DNA of 64,000 nucleotides, taken from an uncultured Clostridia bacterium. Lineage in GTDB: Bacteria > Bacillota > Clostridia > Oscillospirales > Ruminococcaceae. Below are positions 1 to 8,924 of the stretch, one piece after another (position 1 is the first letter of the stretch; every line of letters starts with the position of its first letter). The translations under genes and the position numbers were made by a program. The notes below the pieces were generated by a model. The model was not told where the DNA came from. It did not search any database and saw only the letters and a program-made list of their open reading frames with translations. The stretch lies in NCBI GenBank assembly GCA_947625615.1, contig CANQPB010000009.1, positions 1 through 64,000 of the forward strand, read 5' to 3'.

Positions 1-22
1 CAATTTTTGCTATTCTCGACAT
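1..22 (-). CDS. 5' end of an unidentified gene running off the left edge
   Basis: An ATG on the minus strand at 22-20 is preceded at normal distance by a GAGGTGAT ribosome binding site and a matching promoter further upstream. Only seven codons (MSRIAKI) lie inside the window, so no function can be proposed. The start is supported by the site and promoter together rather than by coding length. Confidence 0.5.
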
Positions 23-40
23 TTTTATCACCTCAATCAT

Positions 41-69
41 ATTATATCATATTGTGGGTGGTTTGTACA
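41..69 (-). promoter_or_regulatory. promoter of the gene leaving the left edge
   Basis: TGTACA, a 17-base spacer and TATAAT read on the minus strand. The -10 is a perfect match; the -35 matches four of six. It lies about 20 bases upstream of the GAGGTGAT site. Confidence 0.55.
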
Positions 70-135
70 CACCCGGGATTTTTTGGGGAGGAAAGCGTTA
101 TATAAACGCAGACTGACGGCATTCGGCGGCCGCAC

Positions 136-475
136 TTAAGGGGACGCCCTCTGGCAAGGCGCCTCTTTTATTTGCCTCGCTCCGCTCGGCATTGCGAGGA
201 CAACCCCTGCGGGGTTTTCCCCGCGCCCTTTTCCGCGTGCGAGGCACCTTTGGCGCCTCGCCGGGGAGACCCCCGGCGAGGGTCTCCCCGCGAAAAAACT
301 GTCCACCGGACAGTTTTTTCTCCCCGTCCTGCGCTTCGCTTCGCATTATCCCGGAGCGTGCCTACTCGGCTCGCTCCGGGGGAATTCCGCGATTGCGATC
401 GCGGCTCGAGGGCTCCGCCCCCGAGACCCCCGCGGCCTTTTGAAAAAGGCCGGCGAAAACTTTTGATTTTTCAGG
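136..475 (+). repeat. intergenic repeat A, copy 1
   Basis: This stretch carries no gene. It is a chain of GC-rich hairpins: CGGGGAGA around 264, a perfect stem with arms AAAAAACTGTCC/GGACAGTTTTTT near 294-320, CGCGATTGCGATCGCG near 387, and a terminal block GGCCTTTTGAAAAAGGCC followed by GGCGAAAACTTTT. The same order recurs at 47037-47352 and, with changes, at 36898-37200 (inverted) and 61500-61970. Bases 70-135 hold nothing recognisable. Confidence 0.85.
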
Positions 476-495
476 GTCTGGGCGGGGTCTGGGCG

Positions 496-1155
496 TTACC
501 CAACTCTGAAATGCCCGACAATGTCGTCACGGCCTTCAAGTATGTCCTGCTCGTATTCCTTCTGCGTTTCGCCGCCGTGGTGAATGACATACGCCACGCC
601 GTCGCGGTTTCTTCTGTCCGAGACTATCCCTATATGCCCCTCAAAAACCACTATGTCCCCGCCCTGCCACTCGGCTATGTCGTGAACGTCGAGCGTCAGC
701 GCCTTGGCCGTGCGGCGAAAATATACCAAAAGGTTTCTCACCCGCCGGAAGTCGATGTTTTTATCCCCCACGTCGTCGCCGTAGTCGCCCCTATGCCTTT
801 CGATGTCGGCGCTGACAAGCTCCATAAGGTCGTATCCCGCCGATCTCATCGCCTGCGCCACCACGTCGGTGCATACGCCGAAGCCGTCGTCGGGATAGCC
901 GCCGCTGTAATATGCGCTTTTATAAATCGGCTTCGTCGCGACATATGCCTTCGCCCCGGCGAGTATGTCGCTCTGGTCGTCGATCCCGTCGCCGTCGCGG
1001 TCTCTTTCGCTTATGTAATCGGGGATCCCGAAATCGGCGTTTGTGTATATCTCCCCGCGGGATCTTAGGCAAAGCCACAGCGCCGTGATCAGCGCGACCG
1101 TCAGCGCGGCTAAAATTATCTTTGCGGGAGTTTTCAGGCGGTATCTTTTATTCAT
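496..1155 (-). CDS. DUF1287 membrane-anchored NlpC/P60-like hydrolase
   Basis: A 219-residue protein with a short basic N-terminus and one membrane segment at about residues 11-29, so the rest should lie outside the cell. The body matches the DUF1287 family: GVCTDVV carries the presumed catalytic cysteine, NIDFRRVRNL is the family signature, and GHIGIV and VIHHGG hold the histidines. DUF1287 proteins are distant relatives of cysteine peptidases, and a cell-wall role is inferred, not shown. An Asp-rich stretch DRDGDGIDDQSD after the anchor looks like a calcium-binding loop. It has its own promoter with direct repeats just upstream of the -35. The downstream side is filled by repeat A. Confidence 0.82.
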   Translation of the reverse strand: MNKRYRLKTPAKIILAALTVALITALWLCLRSRGEIYTNADFGIPDYISERDRDGDGIDDQSDILAGAKAYVATKPIYKSAYYSGGYPDDGFGVCTDVVAQAMRSAGYDLMELVSADIERHRGDYGDDVGDKNIDFRRVRNLLVYFRRTAKALTLDVHDIAEWQGGDIVVFEGHIGIVSDRRNRDGVAYVIHHGGETQKEYEQDILEGRDDIVGHFRVG

Positions 1156-1185
1156 TTTCTGCGCCCCTTTTCGACTTTTTCTGCA

Positions 1186-1214
1186 ATCATATCCCGCCGA
1201 GGAGAAAAAGTCAA
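1186..1214 (-). promoter_or_regulatory. promoter of the DUF1287 gene
   Basis: TTGACT, 17 bases, TATGAT on the minus strand, ending 31 bases before the ATG. Confidence 0.75.
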
Positions 1215-1218
1215 CTAA

Positions 1219-1277
1219 CTTAAGAAATTCTTAATGAAAGCTTAAGGTTCGCAAAAAATTTTTAATGAAAAATTAAG
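1219..1277 (-). promoter_or_regulatory. tandem direct repeats, likely activator boxes
   Basis: Two AT-rich repeats of the form CTTAAnnTTTCATTAAnAA start 31 bases apart, about three helical turns. The proximal one abuts the -35 of the DUF1287 promoter. The spacing and position are those of an OmpR-family response-regulator site; which regulator binds is unknown. Confidence 0.5.
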
Positions 1278-1291
1278 ACGCCGAAAATTTT

Positions 1292-1333
1292 CTTAAAAAA
1301 TTTCCCCGGCCGCCTTTTCGGGAGCAGCCGGGG
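1292..1333 (-). terminator. terminator of the GH43 gene
   Basis: Minus-strand stem CCCCGGC/GCCGGGG followed by AAATTTTTT. Confidence 0.75.
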
Positions 1334-1356
1334 GGATAATTATTTTATTCGGGTAT

Positions 1357-2934
1357 TCAGCCCTCGTTTTCAAGGTAGGCGAACTGCCACTTGTCGAAGA
1401 CGAAGCTGCCGCCGAAGACGAAATAGAGATCGTTGGTGCCGCTGACGGTTTTGTCGAGGCTGCCGGAGATGGTCTGGATCTCGCGGTTGGTGTCGAACTG
1501 GATCGAGCCGACGGGGGCAGAATCTATGCTGTCGAGGCGGATCTCAATGATTCCTTTGCCCCTGAGCTGGGCGGCAAAGGTGTTCGCGCCGGAGCCGAAG
1601 CTTACGTCGGTGAGGCCGAGCCAGTCGCCATCGTCGATGTCGGTGACGCAGATGCTTCCGACCTCTTCCTCGTTGTAGTAGTACTGAACGCCGGCCGCGG
1701 TGTGCATGGTCTCGGCCTCGTTGATGACGAGCGCGTCAAGATCCTTTATCTGGTCTACGCCCTTGTCGCTCATCTTCGAGGACTTTAAGACTATGTTTTT
1801 CTCGTCGACCTCGCAGTAGTCGATGCCTATGCTTCTGAAACCGCTCGCCTTGTCAAGCTTGCGCATATTCTCAAGCAGCGAGACGTTCTGGTAGAGAATG
1901 TAGTATTTGTCGCCGTATTTCTGGAGATGCGAATGGTTGTTCGAGAAGGGGTAGCCGTGCTGATTGGGATTGGTGAGATATTCGCCGCCCCACTGCCAGC
2001 TGTCGGGATTTAAAGGATCGTCGGAAACCATGTAGCACATCGAGCAGGTCTGAGGAGCGGCGCCCAGGGTGACCGGGAAGAAGCTGCGGTCTTCATAGTT
2101 GGAGCAGTAGGTAAGAACATACTTGCCGCCGATGTAGTTGAGCTCGTTGGCTTCGAAGTGGTAATATGTCGGCACCTTGCAGAATTCGCCGTCTATCGAA
2201 ACCATGTCCTTGCCGAGCTTTGCAACGCGGCAGTTGCCGGTTCTCATTCCGTCCTGGAATTCGCCCTTGCCGCCGCCAATGGCTATCCAGCCCACGCCGT
2301 CGTCGTCGATGCAGGCGCCGGGATCGAAGCACCAGACAACGGGATCGTCTTTAAGCTGGGGCATTTCGTTGTAGACAAGAGGCCCGCCTATGGGATCCTC
2401 CCAGGGGCCGGTCGGCGAGGTAGAGGTGAGAACGCCGATGTTCGCGCCGGAATTGGCGAAGTAGAGATAGAAGTGGGTCTTTCCGTCCGATTCCTTGCGG
2501 GAGACTATCGACGGCGCCCACGAGCAGCCCGCCCATGTGGCTATCTCGCAGACGGGAATTGTCCCTTCGTAGCGGAAGTTTGACATATCCTCAGTAGAAT
2601 AACAAGCTAAAGTATTGATTGAACCGTAGCCGTTGTCGCCGTAGCCCGATTTTGCATTAAACTCCTGCGAGTCGTTGGTGCCGTAGATGTAAAGACGGCC
2701 CTCGTATTCGACCGAGGTGGGATCGGCAAAATAGATATCGGAGGAAACGGGGTTGTTCTCCTCCATTCCCTTGAAAGCCTCCGAGAGCTTTTCGCCGACG
2801 GAATAGCCGAGATCCTGCGAGGGAACCATGCTGTCGTCGAAGCTGAACTCGGTGGGCTTGGCGCCGCAGCCGGCGAGCGCCGTTGCTATCGAAAGTGAAA
2901 CTGTCATTGCTATTATCCTTTTCTTAAGATTCAT
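1357..2934 (-). CDS. GH43 glycosidase lipoprotein with C-terminal CBM6
   Basis: Secreted lipoprotein of 525 residues: basic start, hydrophobic segment and lipobox LAGC. The GH43 five-bladed propeller follows, with ADPTS near residue 73 (base), CFDPGACID near 201 (pKa modulator) and FEANEL near 261 (acid), so all three acidic residues of the family are present. Residues about 400-525 form a CBM6-like beta-sandwich, which usually binds xylan or arabinoxylan. Likely activity is arabinofuranosidase or beta-xylosidase on hemicellulose; the exact bond cannot be read from sequence. The ATG at 2934 is chosen because GGAG overlaps the ATG three codons earlier and spaces correctly only for this one. 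Monocistronic. Confidence 0.88.
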   Translation of the reverse strand: MNLKKRIIAMTVSLSIATALAGCGAKPTEFSFDDSMVPSQDLGYSVGEKLSEAFKGMEENNPVSSDIYFADPTSVEYEGRLYIYGTNDSQEFNAKSGYGDNGYGSINTLACYSTEDMSNFRYEGTIPVCEIATWAGCSWAPSIVSRKESDGKTHFYLYFANSGANIGVLTSTSPTGPWEDPIGGPLVYNEMPQLKDDPVVWCFDPGACIDDDGVGWIAIGGGKGEFQDGMRTGNCRVAKLGKDMVSIDGEFCKVPTYYHFEANELNYIGGKYVLTYCSNYEDRSFFPVTLGAAPQTCSMCYMVSDDPLNPDSWQWGGEYLTNPNQHGYPFSNNHSHLQKYGDKYYILYQNVSLLENMRKLDKASGFRSIGIDYCEVDEKNIVLKSSKMSDKGVDQIKDLDALVINEAETMHTAAGVQYYYNEEEVGSICVTDIDDGDWLGLTDVSFGSGANTFAAQLRGKGIIEIRLDSIDSAPVGSIQFDTNREIQTISGSLDKTVSGTNDLYFVFGGSFVFDKWQFAYLENEG

Positions 2935-2973
2935 AAAAATCATCTCCGTGTCAGTAGATATTCTTATATACGG

Positions 2974-3002
2974 ATTATAACATTTACAGGGCTTTTTTTC
3001 AA
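2974..3002 (-). promoter_or_regulatory. promoter of the GH43 gene
   Basis: TTGAAA, 17 bases, TATAAT on the minus strand. The divergent gap 2944-3278 also holds the rightward promoter at 3162; the rest of it shows nothing recognisable. Confidence 0.8.
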
Positions 3003-3161
3003 GACGGTATTGACAAATGCTTAGAATATGCCTAAATCCTATAAGAATCCGCTAACAGGTAACTAAAATAATTTATCGGATTAGGCTTTCCGCAATAATG
3101 CCATAACTTTTTGTCAGCCGTTCCGTGAATTTATGCAAATTGACTTTTTTCGCCGCGGGGC

Positions 3162-3190
3162 TTGAAAACCGCCGCGCCATCTGCTATTAT
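3162..3190 (+). promoter_or_regulatory. promoter of the Na/Pi cotransporter gene
   Basis: TTGAAA, 17 bases, TATTAT, followed by a G-rich leader of about 80 bases and GGAG before the ATG. Confidence 0.7.
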
Positions 3191-3278
3191 TAGATGTGTA
3201 GAAAAATGCAGTTATACCGATCCGCAGGGTGCGGGGGGGCGGCCGGACGCCGTCCGAAAAATGAACGGAGAATAGAAA

Positions 3279-5030
3279 ATGGTATTTTCAAACTATCTTG
3301 CGCTCCTCGGGGGCGTGGCGTTCTTCCTCTTCGGAATGAGCACAATGGGCGGCGGGCTTAAACAGCTTGCCGGAAACAAAATGGAGGCAGTCCTGTGGAA
3401 GCTTTCCTCGACGCCTTTGAAGGGCTTTCTGCTCGGCATGCTCGTCGCGGCGGTAATACAGTCCTCCAGCGCCACCACCGTAATGGTGATAAGCTTCGTT
3501 TCCACCGGCATGATGACATTTTCGCAGTCGGTGGCCATAGTTTTGGGCGCCAACGTCGGCACCACCATGACGGGTTGGGTGCTCACCATTTCCAATGCCG
3601 ATAACGGTTCGTTTACCACCGCGCTGATCTCGCTGCTTGCAATTGCGGGTTCTGCGATGGTTCTTTTTTGCCGCAAAAACGCCCAGCGCTCCATAGGAAA
3701 CGTAGCTCTCGGCCTTGCCACCCTGCTTTTGGCGATGTCTTTGATAAGCGAAGCGGTGGCCCCCCTTAAGGACAGTCCGAGGTTTGCCGATCTTCTGGGT
3801 CTTCTGCGGAATCCCGTGTTCGGTATCCTTGCCGGCGCGCTGATCACCGCGGTCACGCAGTCGAGCTCGGCGTCTGTCGGTATTTTGCAGTCGCTGTCGT
3901 TCACCGGGGCCATACCCTACGGCGTCTGCCTGCCGATAATCCTCGGAATCAACATAGGCGCCTCGACGCCGGTCATGATAGCCATGCTCGGCGCAAACCG
4001 CAACGGCAAGAGAACGGCGATATCCTACCTCGTCATGAATATAGCTGCCTTTATAGTTACATATATCCTGTATATCCCCGCGAATCTGATATTCGACATG
4101 TCCTTCATGGACAGAAGCGCGAATGTCCTCGGAATAGCCGTAATGAACACCTGCCTGAGGCTTATAACCGTCGCGGTGATTCTGCCCAGCATAAAGCTTA
4201 TAGAAAAGATTTGCTTCAAAATAATCAAGCCGGATCCCGCCGAGAGGGAGGATATGCTTGAAATAGACAGCCTTGACGACAGCCTGCTGAACTACGCCCC
4301 CACCGCCCTTGAGCTTTCAAAGAACGCCACGCTGAGAATGTGCGAGATAGCGGTAAAAAACATCTACCGCGCGCTGCGGCTTATAACCGAATATGACAAA
4401 ACGAAATTCCAGAAGGTTATCGACAAGGAAGCCCTGTGCGACAAATATGAGGACAAGCTCGGAAACTACATCGTAAAGATAGGTAAAAACGGCCTTACGG
4501 ACAAGCAGCAGGCCCTCTCGCGGGAGCTTTTGAGCGCCGTCGGCGACTTTGAACGCTTAAGCGATCACGCGCAGAACATAGCCGAGAGCGCCGACGAGAT
4601 GAACGAGAAAAAGATTGAATTCACCGGCGAGGCTGACACCGAGATAAGGCTTCTGATAGCCGCCGCAAAGGAGATCATCGGCCTTGCGAAGACCGCTTTC
4701 ATCGAGAGGCGCCGGGACATCGCGCTTAAGGTCGAGCCGCTTGAGGAGGCCATCGACGAGATGACAAAGCAGCTGAGACAGAATCACGTCGACAGGCTTT
4801 CGACAAACGACACGACTATCCTCACCGGCTTCGTCTATAACGACATTCTGATAAACATTGAAAGGGTTGCGGATCACTGCTCGAACATAGCGTTCAGCGT
4901 TCTGCACAGCTTCGACATCAACGCCGAGGAGCATGCCTATACCGCCCACGCCGCCGATTCGGAAGAATTCCGCCGCGAGCTGCACGGCTACCTTGAAAAA
5001 TACGTCGAGCCGATAATACCGAAACAATAA
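3279..5030 (+). CDS. Na/Pi cotransporter family protein with PhoU-like tail
   Basis: A 583-residue inner-membrane protein of the PNaS family, expected to co-import phosphate with sodium. Residues about 1-310 hold two inverted membrane repeats, each with the signature QSSSA (VIQSSSATT near residue 62 and TQSSSASVG near 197). The C-terminal 230 residues are soluble, helical and PhoU-like, a common fusion in Firmicutes that is thought to restrain transport. It starts at ATG after GAACGGAGAA and ends at a strong bidirectional terminator facing prfC. Whether phosphate is the true substrate is inferred from the family. Confidence 0.9.
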   Translation: MVFSNYLALLGGVAFFLFGMSTMGGGLKQLAGNKMEAVLWKLSSTPLKGFLLGMLVAAVIQSSSATTVMVISFVSTGMMTFSQSVAIVLGANVGTTMTGWVLTISNADNGSFTTALISLLAIAGSAMVLFCRKNAQRSIGNVALGLATLLLAMSLISEAVAPLKDSPRFADLLGLLRNPVFGILAGALITAVTQSSSASVGILQSLSFTGAIPYGVCLPIILGINIGASTPVMIAMLGANRNGKRTAISYLVMNIAAFIVTYILYIPANLIFDMSFMDRSANVLGIAVMNTCLRLITVAVILPSIKLIEKICFKIIKPDPAEREDMLEIDSLDDSLLNYAPTALELSKNATLRMCEIAVKNIYRALRLITEYDKTKFQKVIDKEALCDKYEDKLGNYIVKIGKNGLTDKQQALSRELLSAVGDFERLSDHAQNIAESADEMNEKKIEFTGEADTEIRLLIAAAKEIIGLAKTAFIERRRDIALKVEPLEEAIDEMTKQLRQNHVDRLSTNDTTILTGFVYNDILINIERVADHCSNIAFSVLHSFDINAEEHAYTAHAADSEEFRRELHGYLEKYVEPIIPKQ

Positions 5031-5045
5031 AAACAAATGCTATAT

Positions 5046-5086
5046 AAAAATCCGGGAAGAGCATTCTCCCGGATTTTTATTTTTTC
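5046..5086. terminator. bidirectional terminator
   Basis: Stem AAAAATCCGGGA/TCCCGGATTTTT with T-runs on both strands, between the convergent Na/Pi transporter and prfC genes. Confidence 0.88.
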
Positions 5087-5117
5087 GGCATAGTTATACC
5101 TGCTTTTTGGTTTTAAA

Positions 5118-6704
5118 TCAGTTTTTGTTGAATTCGGAAAGCGTGAGGCCGCTGTTCTTTTCAAGCGCCCAGCGAATATTCCACTCGCTTGTAAATAAAA
5201 GAAGATAGTTTCCCTTGAAGTCCTGGACGATTTTGGTGTCCGAGCTTAAATTCAGCGTCTTGGGGTCGAGGGTGGGGTCGTCTATCCAGCGGATATACTG
5301 ATAGGGCAGGCCCTCGTTGATTATCTCGACGTTGTATTCCGTTCTCATGCGGTGCTCGAAGACGTCGAACTGGAGCATTCCGACGACGCCGACTATCACC
5401 TCTTCCATGCCGGTGTCGGGCTCCCGGAATATCTGTATGGCTCCCTCCTGGGCTATCTGGGTGGCTCCCTTGACGAACTGCTTCCGCTTCATGGTGTCCT
5501 TGTGGCGGATCCTCGCGAAGTGCTCCGGCGCAAAGGTGGGTATCCCCTCGAATCTGATGTCCTGCCCCGGCTCGCAGACCGAATCGCCGATAGAGAATAT
5601 TCCCGGGTCGAACACGCCTATGATGTCGCCGGCATAGGCCTCGTTTATCACCTCGCGGCTGTCGGCCATCATCTGCTGGGGCTGCGAAAGTCTCATCTTC
5701 TTGCCGGTCTGAACATGCTCGACCTCCATGTCACGCTCGAATTTTCCCGAGCATATCCTCATGAAGGTGAGGCGGTCGCGGTGGGCTTTGTTCATGTTAG
5801 CCTGGATCTTGAAGACGAACGCCGAAAATGTGGGCGAGGTCGGGTCGACATAGCCGTCGTCGCATTCCCGAAGGCCGGGAGGCGGGCTCATCTTCAAAAA
5901 GCTGTTCAAGAAGGGCTCTACCCCGAAATTGTTCAGCGCCGAGCCGAAGAACACCGGCGAAAGCCCGCCGGTAAGCACCTGCGACATCTTAAGCTCGTCG
6001 CCGGCGCCGTCCAAAAGCTCGATATCCTCCATCAGCTGAAGCCTGAGGCGCTCGCCTATCAGCGAATCGAGGGCGGGGTCGGTGATGTCCGCCTCGACTG
6101 CCTCGACCTCGTGGCGGCGGTCGCCGTGCTCGTAGCATAAGATGTGCTTTGTCTCGCGGTCGTATACCCCCTTGAAGTCGGAGCCGCTGCCTATCGGGAA
6201 ATTCATCGGATAGGTGGATATGCCCAGCTCGTCCTCGATTTCGGAGAGGAGATCGAAGGGGTTTTTGGCGTCGCGGTCGAGCTTGTTTATGAACGTGAAG
6301 ATGGGGATATGTCTCATCACGCATACCTTGAAGAGCTTGCGGGTCTGGTTTTCAACACCCTTGGCCGCGTCGATAACCATAACCGCCGAATCGACGGCCA
6401 TGAGCGTGCGGTAGGTGTCTTCGGAAAAGTCCTGGTGGCCGGGGGTGTCGAGAATGTTCACGCAGCAGCCGCCGTATTCAAACTGCATAACCGAGCTTGT
6501 GACCGAAATTCCGCGCTGCTTTTCTATCTCCATCCAGTCCGAAACGGCGTGGCGGTCGGTCTTTTTACCCTTTACCGAGCCGGCCAGAGCTATGGCTCCG
6601 CCGTATAAAAGAAGCTTTTCGGTGAGGGTGGTCTTTCCGGCGTCGGGGTGGGAGATTATCGCGAACGTCCGCCGCCGGAGGATTTCTTTCATCATGTCTG
6701 ACAT
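5118..6704 (-). CDS. prfC: peptide chain release factor 3
   Basis: A 528-residue GTPase that ejects RF1/RF2 from the ribosome after peptide release. The G motifs are intact: SHPDAGKTTL (P-loop, residues 18-27), SVTSS (G2), DTPGHQDF (G3) and NKLD (G4). The RF3-specific start RRTFAIISHPDAGK and the full family length (about 528) separate it from EF-G and from tetracycline-protection proteins. The start ATG follows AAAGGAG at eight bases. It lies downstream of the methyltransferase gene, with its own short upstream gap of 92 bases, and ends at the shared terminator. Confidence 0.96.
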   Translation of the reverse strand: MSDMMKEILRRRTFAIISHPDAGKTTLTEKLLLYGGAIALAGSVKGKKTDRHAVSDWMEIEKQRGISVTSSVMQFEYGGCCVNILDTPGHQDFSEDTYRTLMAVDSAVMVIDAAKGVENQTRKLFKVCVMRHIPIFTFINKLDRDAKNPFDLLSEIEDELGISTYPMNFPIGSGSDFKGVYDRETKHILCYEHGDRRHEVEAVEADITDPALDSLIGERLRLQLMEDIELLDGAGDELKMSQVLTGGLSPVFFGSALNNFGVEPFLNSFLKMSPPPGLRECDDGYVDPTSPTFSAFVFKIQANMNKAHRDRLTFMRICSGKFERDMEVEHVQTGKKMRLSQPQQMMADSREVINEAYAGDIIGVFDPGIFSIGDSVCEPGQDIRFEGIPTFAPEHFARIRHKDTMKRKQFVKGATQIAQEGAIQIFREPDTGMEEVIVGVVGMLQFDVFEHRMRTEYNVEIINEGLPYQYIRWIDDPTLDPKTLNLSSDTKIVQDFKGNYLLLFTSEWNIRWALEKNSGLTLSEFNKN

Positions 6705-6796
6705 AATTTTACTCCTTTATTATTGGGATTCTTGTTATGAATCTGCGGAAAAAGGAAGCTTTTACATCGGAGTATCCCCTATCAAGATATAATTTA

Positions 6797-7417
6797 TTAC
6801 GTTTTTTCGCCGTATTTTCTGGCGAGCTTTTTTGAGAGCCTCTTTTGAGGCTTTTTCGGCTTTTCGGGTCTTTGCGCCCTCTTTTCGGCCGTGAAGACGT
6901 AATATCCTCCGGCCTCGGTTACCCTGACGCCGCCGAAAACAGCGGCCAGCTTGTTTTTATACCACTCGAGCCGCTTTGTAACCATAACCATTCGCCCGCC
7001 CGGCGCAAGGCGGGAATATCCGCCCTCGATAAAGCGTTTCGCGACCGAAAAATCGGCGTGATAAGGCGGGTTCGAAAGAATGAGCGTCGGGGTGAAATCA
7101 GGCAGGGAACCGAAGCCGTCGCTTAAATATATTCTCACCCCTAAAACGCCGTTTAGGCGGGCGTTTTCCTCCGAAAGCCTGACGGCCTCGGGGCTTATGT
7201 CGCACATGACAACGTTCTGCGGGCCGGTTATCTTCGCGGCGTATATGCCGACGATCCCGCAGCCGCAGCCGAGATCCAAAACCCTGTCATCGGGGAGGAT
7301 TTCGGTGTTTTCGAGCATCGCGAGGGTGCCGCCGTCTAAAGAGGAGGGGGAGAAAATTTCCGGCGAGGTTTCAAGCCTGAGAAGGGCGCCGTTTATATTT
7401 GCGGTATACATTTTCAC
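6797..7417 (-). CDS. RsmC/TrmN6-type small methyltransferase
   Basis: A 206-residue class I SAM-dependent methyltransferase of the MTS family. The SAM-binding loop is DLGCGCGIVG near residue 49, and NPPY near 118 is the amino-methyltransferase catalytic motif for N6-adenine or N2-guanine. The C-terminus is a strongly basic tail (KPKKPQKRLSKKLARK) that probably binds RNA. The family modifies 16S rRNA G1207 or tRNA; the substrate here cannot be fixed. It follows the oxaloacetate decarboxylase alpha gene by 40 bases and may be read through from it. Confidence 0.85.
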   Translation of the reverse strand: MKMYTANINGALLRLETSPEIFSPSSLDGGTLAMLENTEILPDDRVLDLGCGCGIVGIYAAKITGPQNVVMCDISPEAVRLSEENARLNGVLGVRIYLSDGFGSLPDFTPTLILSNPPYHADFSVAKRFIEGGYSRLAPGGRMVMVTKRLEWYKNKLAAVFGGVRVTEAGGYYVFTAEKRAQRPEKPKKPQKRLSKKLARKYGEKT

Positions 7418-7457
7418 CTCAGAAAAAGGACGTGCCTAAAGCGCGTCCTTTAAAGAT

Positions 7458-8879
7458 TCACATAACGGCGCTTGCGTCAACGTAAAGGGTGCGGGGGCCG
7501 TCCTTTTTGGCCGGAGCGGGCTCGGGCGCGAGGCGCGAGGCAAAGAATTTCTGCGCAACCTGCGGGAAGAGCGCGTAGCTTAAAACGTCCTCCTCGGAGC
7601 CGTTGAAGCCGGGCACCGACTTGCACTCCTCGCGGTATTTTTCAAGCTCGGGCTCCAAAAGGTCTGCGGGGCGGCAGGTGATGACCTCTTCGTCGCCTAT
7701 TGCCTTGCGGCGAACCTCTTCGTTCACCTCTCCCGGCAGGCGGCCGTATTCGCCTCTCAGAAGCGCCTTGGATTCCTTGGTGAACACCTTATATCTCTCG
7801 CCGGAAAGAACATTCAGAACCGCCTGCGAGCCGACTATCTGGCTGGTGGGGGTGACGAGCGGCGGGTAGCCGAAGTCGCGGCGGACATTCGGCACCTCGG
7901 CCAGAACTTCGTAATATTTATCCTCGGCGTTGGCCTGCTTGAGCTGGCTGATGAGGTTGGAAAGCATTCCGCCCGGAACCTGATACATAAGCGTCTTGGT
8001 GTCGACGTTCAGAACCTTCGGGTCGAGAATGCCCTCGGCCTTGAGCCTGTTGGCGACGTCTCTGAAATGGGCGGCGACGTCGGCGAGCGCGGCGAGATCG
8101 AGACCGGTGTCGCGGTCGGTGCCGGCGACGGTGGCCACCAAAGATTCGGTGGCGGGCTGGCTGGTGCCGTTGGCAAGCGGCGAAAGCGCGGTGTCGACGA
8201 TGTCTACCCCCGCCTCGGCGGCCTTGAGATAGACCATGTCGCCGGTGCCGGTGGTGTTATGTGTGTGAAGGTGGATAGGTATCTTCACGGCGGCCTTGAG
8301 CTTTTTGACAAGCGACGCGGCGTCGTAGGGCAGAAGCAGGTTTGCCATGTCCTTTATGCAGATGGTGTCGGCGCCCATCTCCTCAAGCTCCTTGGCGAGT
8401 TTGACGAAGTATTCCTCGTTATGGACGGGGCTGGTGGTGTAGCTTATGGCGGCCTCGCAGATTCCGCCGTACTTTTTGGTGGCGGTGATGGCGGCCTTGA
8501 GGTTGCGGGTGTCGTTTAAGGCGTCGAAGATTCTGATGACGTCGATTCCGTTTTCGATGGATTTTTTGACGAACGCGTCGACGACGTCGTCGGCATAGTG
8601 CTTATAGCCCAAAATGTTCTGCCCGCGGAAAAGCATCTGGAGCTTTGTGTTGGGCATCGCCTTTTTGAGGGCTCTTAAGCGCTCCCAGGGGTCTTCGTTC
8701 AGAAAGCGCATGCAGGAATCGAAGGTGGCGCCGCCCCAGCATTCGAGCGACCAGTAGCCTATTTTGTCGAGGCGCTCGCAGGCGGGAAGCATATCGGAAA
8801 GCCTCATTCTCGTCGCGGCCTGCGACTGATGGGCGTCTCTCAGGATAGTATCGGTAATTTTCAAAGGATTCTTAGCCAT
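7458..8879 (-). CDS. oadA: oxaloacetate decarboxylase, alpha (carboxyltransferase) subunit
   Basis: A 473-residue HMGL-like TIM-barrel carboxyltransferase that moves the carboxyl group of oxaloacetate to biotin, leaving pyruvate. DTILRDAHQS at residues 10-19 and LHTHNT near 204 supply metal ligands; CIKDMANLL contains the active-site lysine strand. The biotinyl domain found at the C-terminus of longer OadA proteins is absent and is supplied by the separate carrier at 10403. It is the last of the pump genes, separated from the beta subunit by a 165-base palindromic element, which may let alpha be expressed at a different level. Start ATG follows GGAGG. Confidence 0.92.
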   Translation of the reverse strand: MAKNPLKITDTILRDAHQSQAATRMRLSDMLPACERLDKIGYWSLECWGGATFDSCMRFLNEDPWERLRALKKAMPNTKLQMLFRGQNILGYKHYADDVVDAFVKKSIENGIDVIRIFDALNDTRNLKAAITATKKYGGICEAAISYTTSPVHNEEYFVKLAKELEEMGADTICIKDMANLLLPYDAASLVKKLKAAVKIPIHLHTHNTTGTGDMVYLKAAEAGVDIVDTALSPLANGTSQPATESLVATVAGTDRDTGLDLAALADVAAHFRDVANRLKAEGILDPKVLNVDTKTLMYQVPGGMLSNLISQLKQANAEDKYYEVLAEVPNVRRDFGYPPLVTPTSQIVGSQAVLNVLSGERYKVFTKESKALLRGEYGRLPGEVNEEVRRKAIGDEEVITCRPADLLEPELEKYREECKSVPGFNGSEEDVLSYALFPQVAQKFFASRLAPEPAPAKKDGPRTLYVDASAVM

Positions 8880-8924
8880 ATTGTCCTCCTATAGTAAAAT
8901 TCAGGTTTTGCGCAAAAAACCGCC

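Noticed and set aside
172..1068. A 298-codon plus-strand open frame
   Set aside because: It crosses repeat A and lies antisense to the DUF1287 gene, has no family match and no ribosome site; a GC-rich shadow frame.
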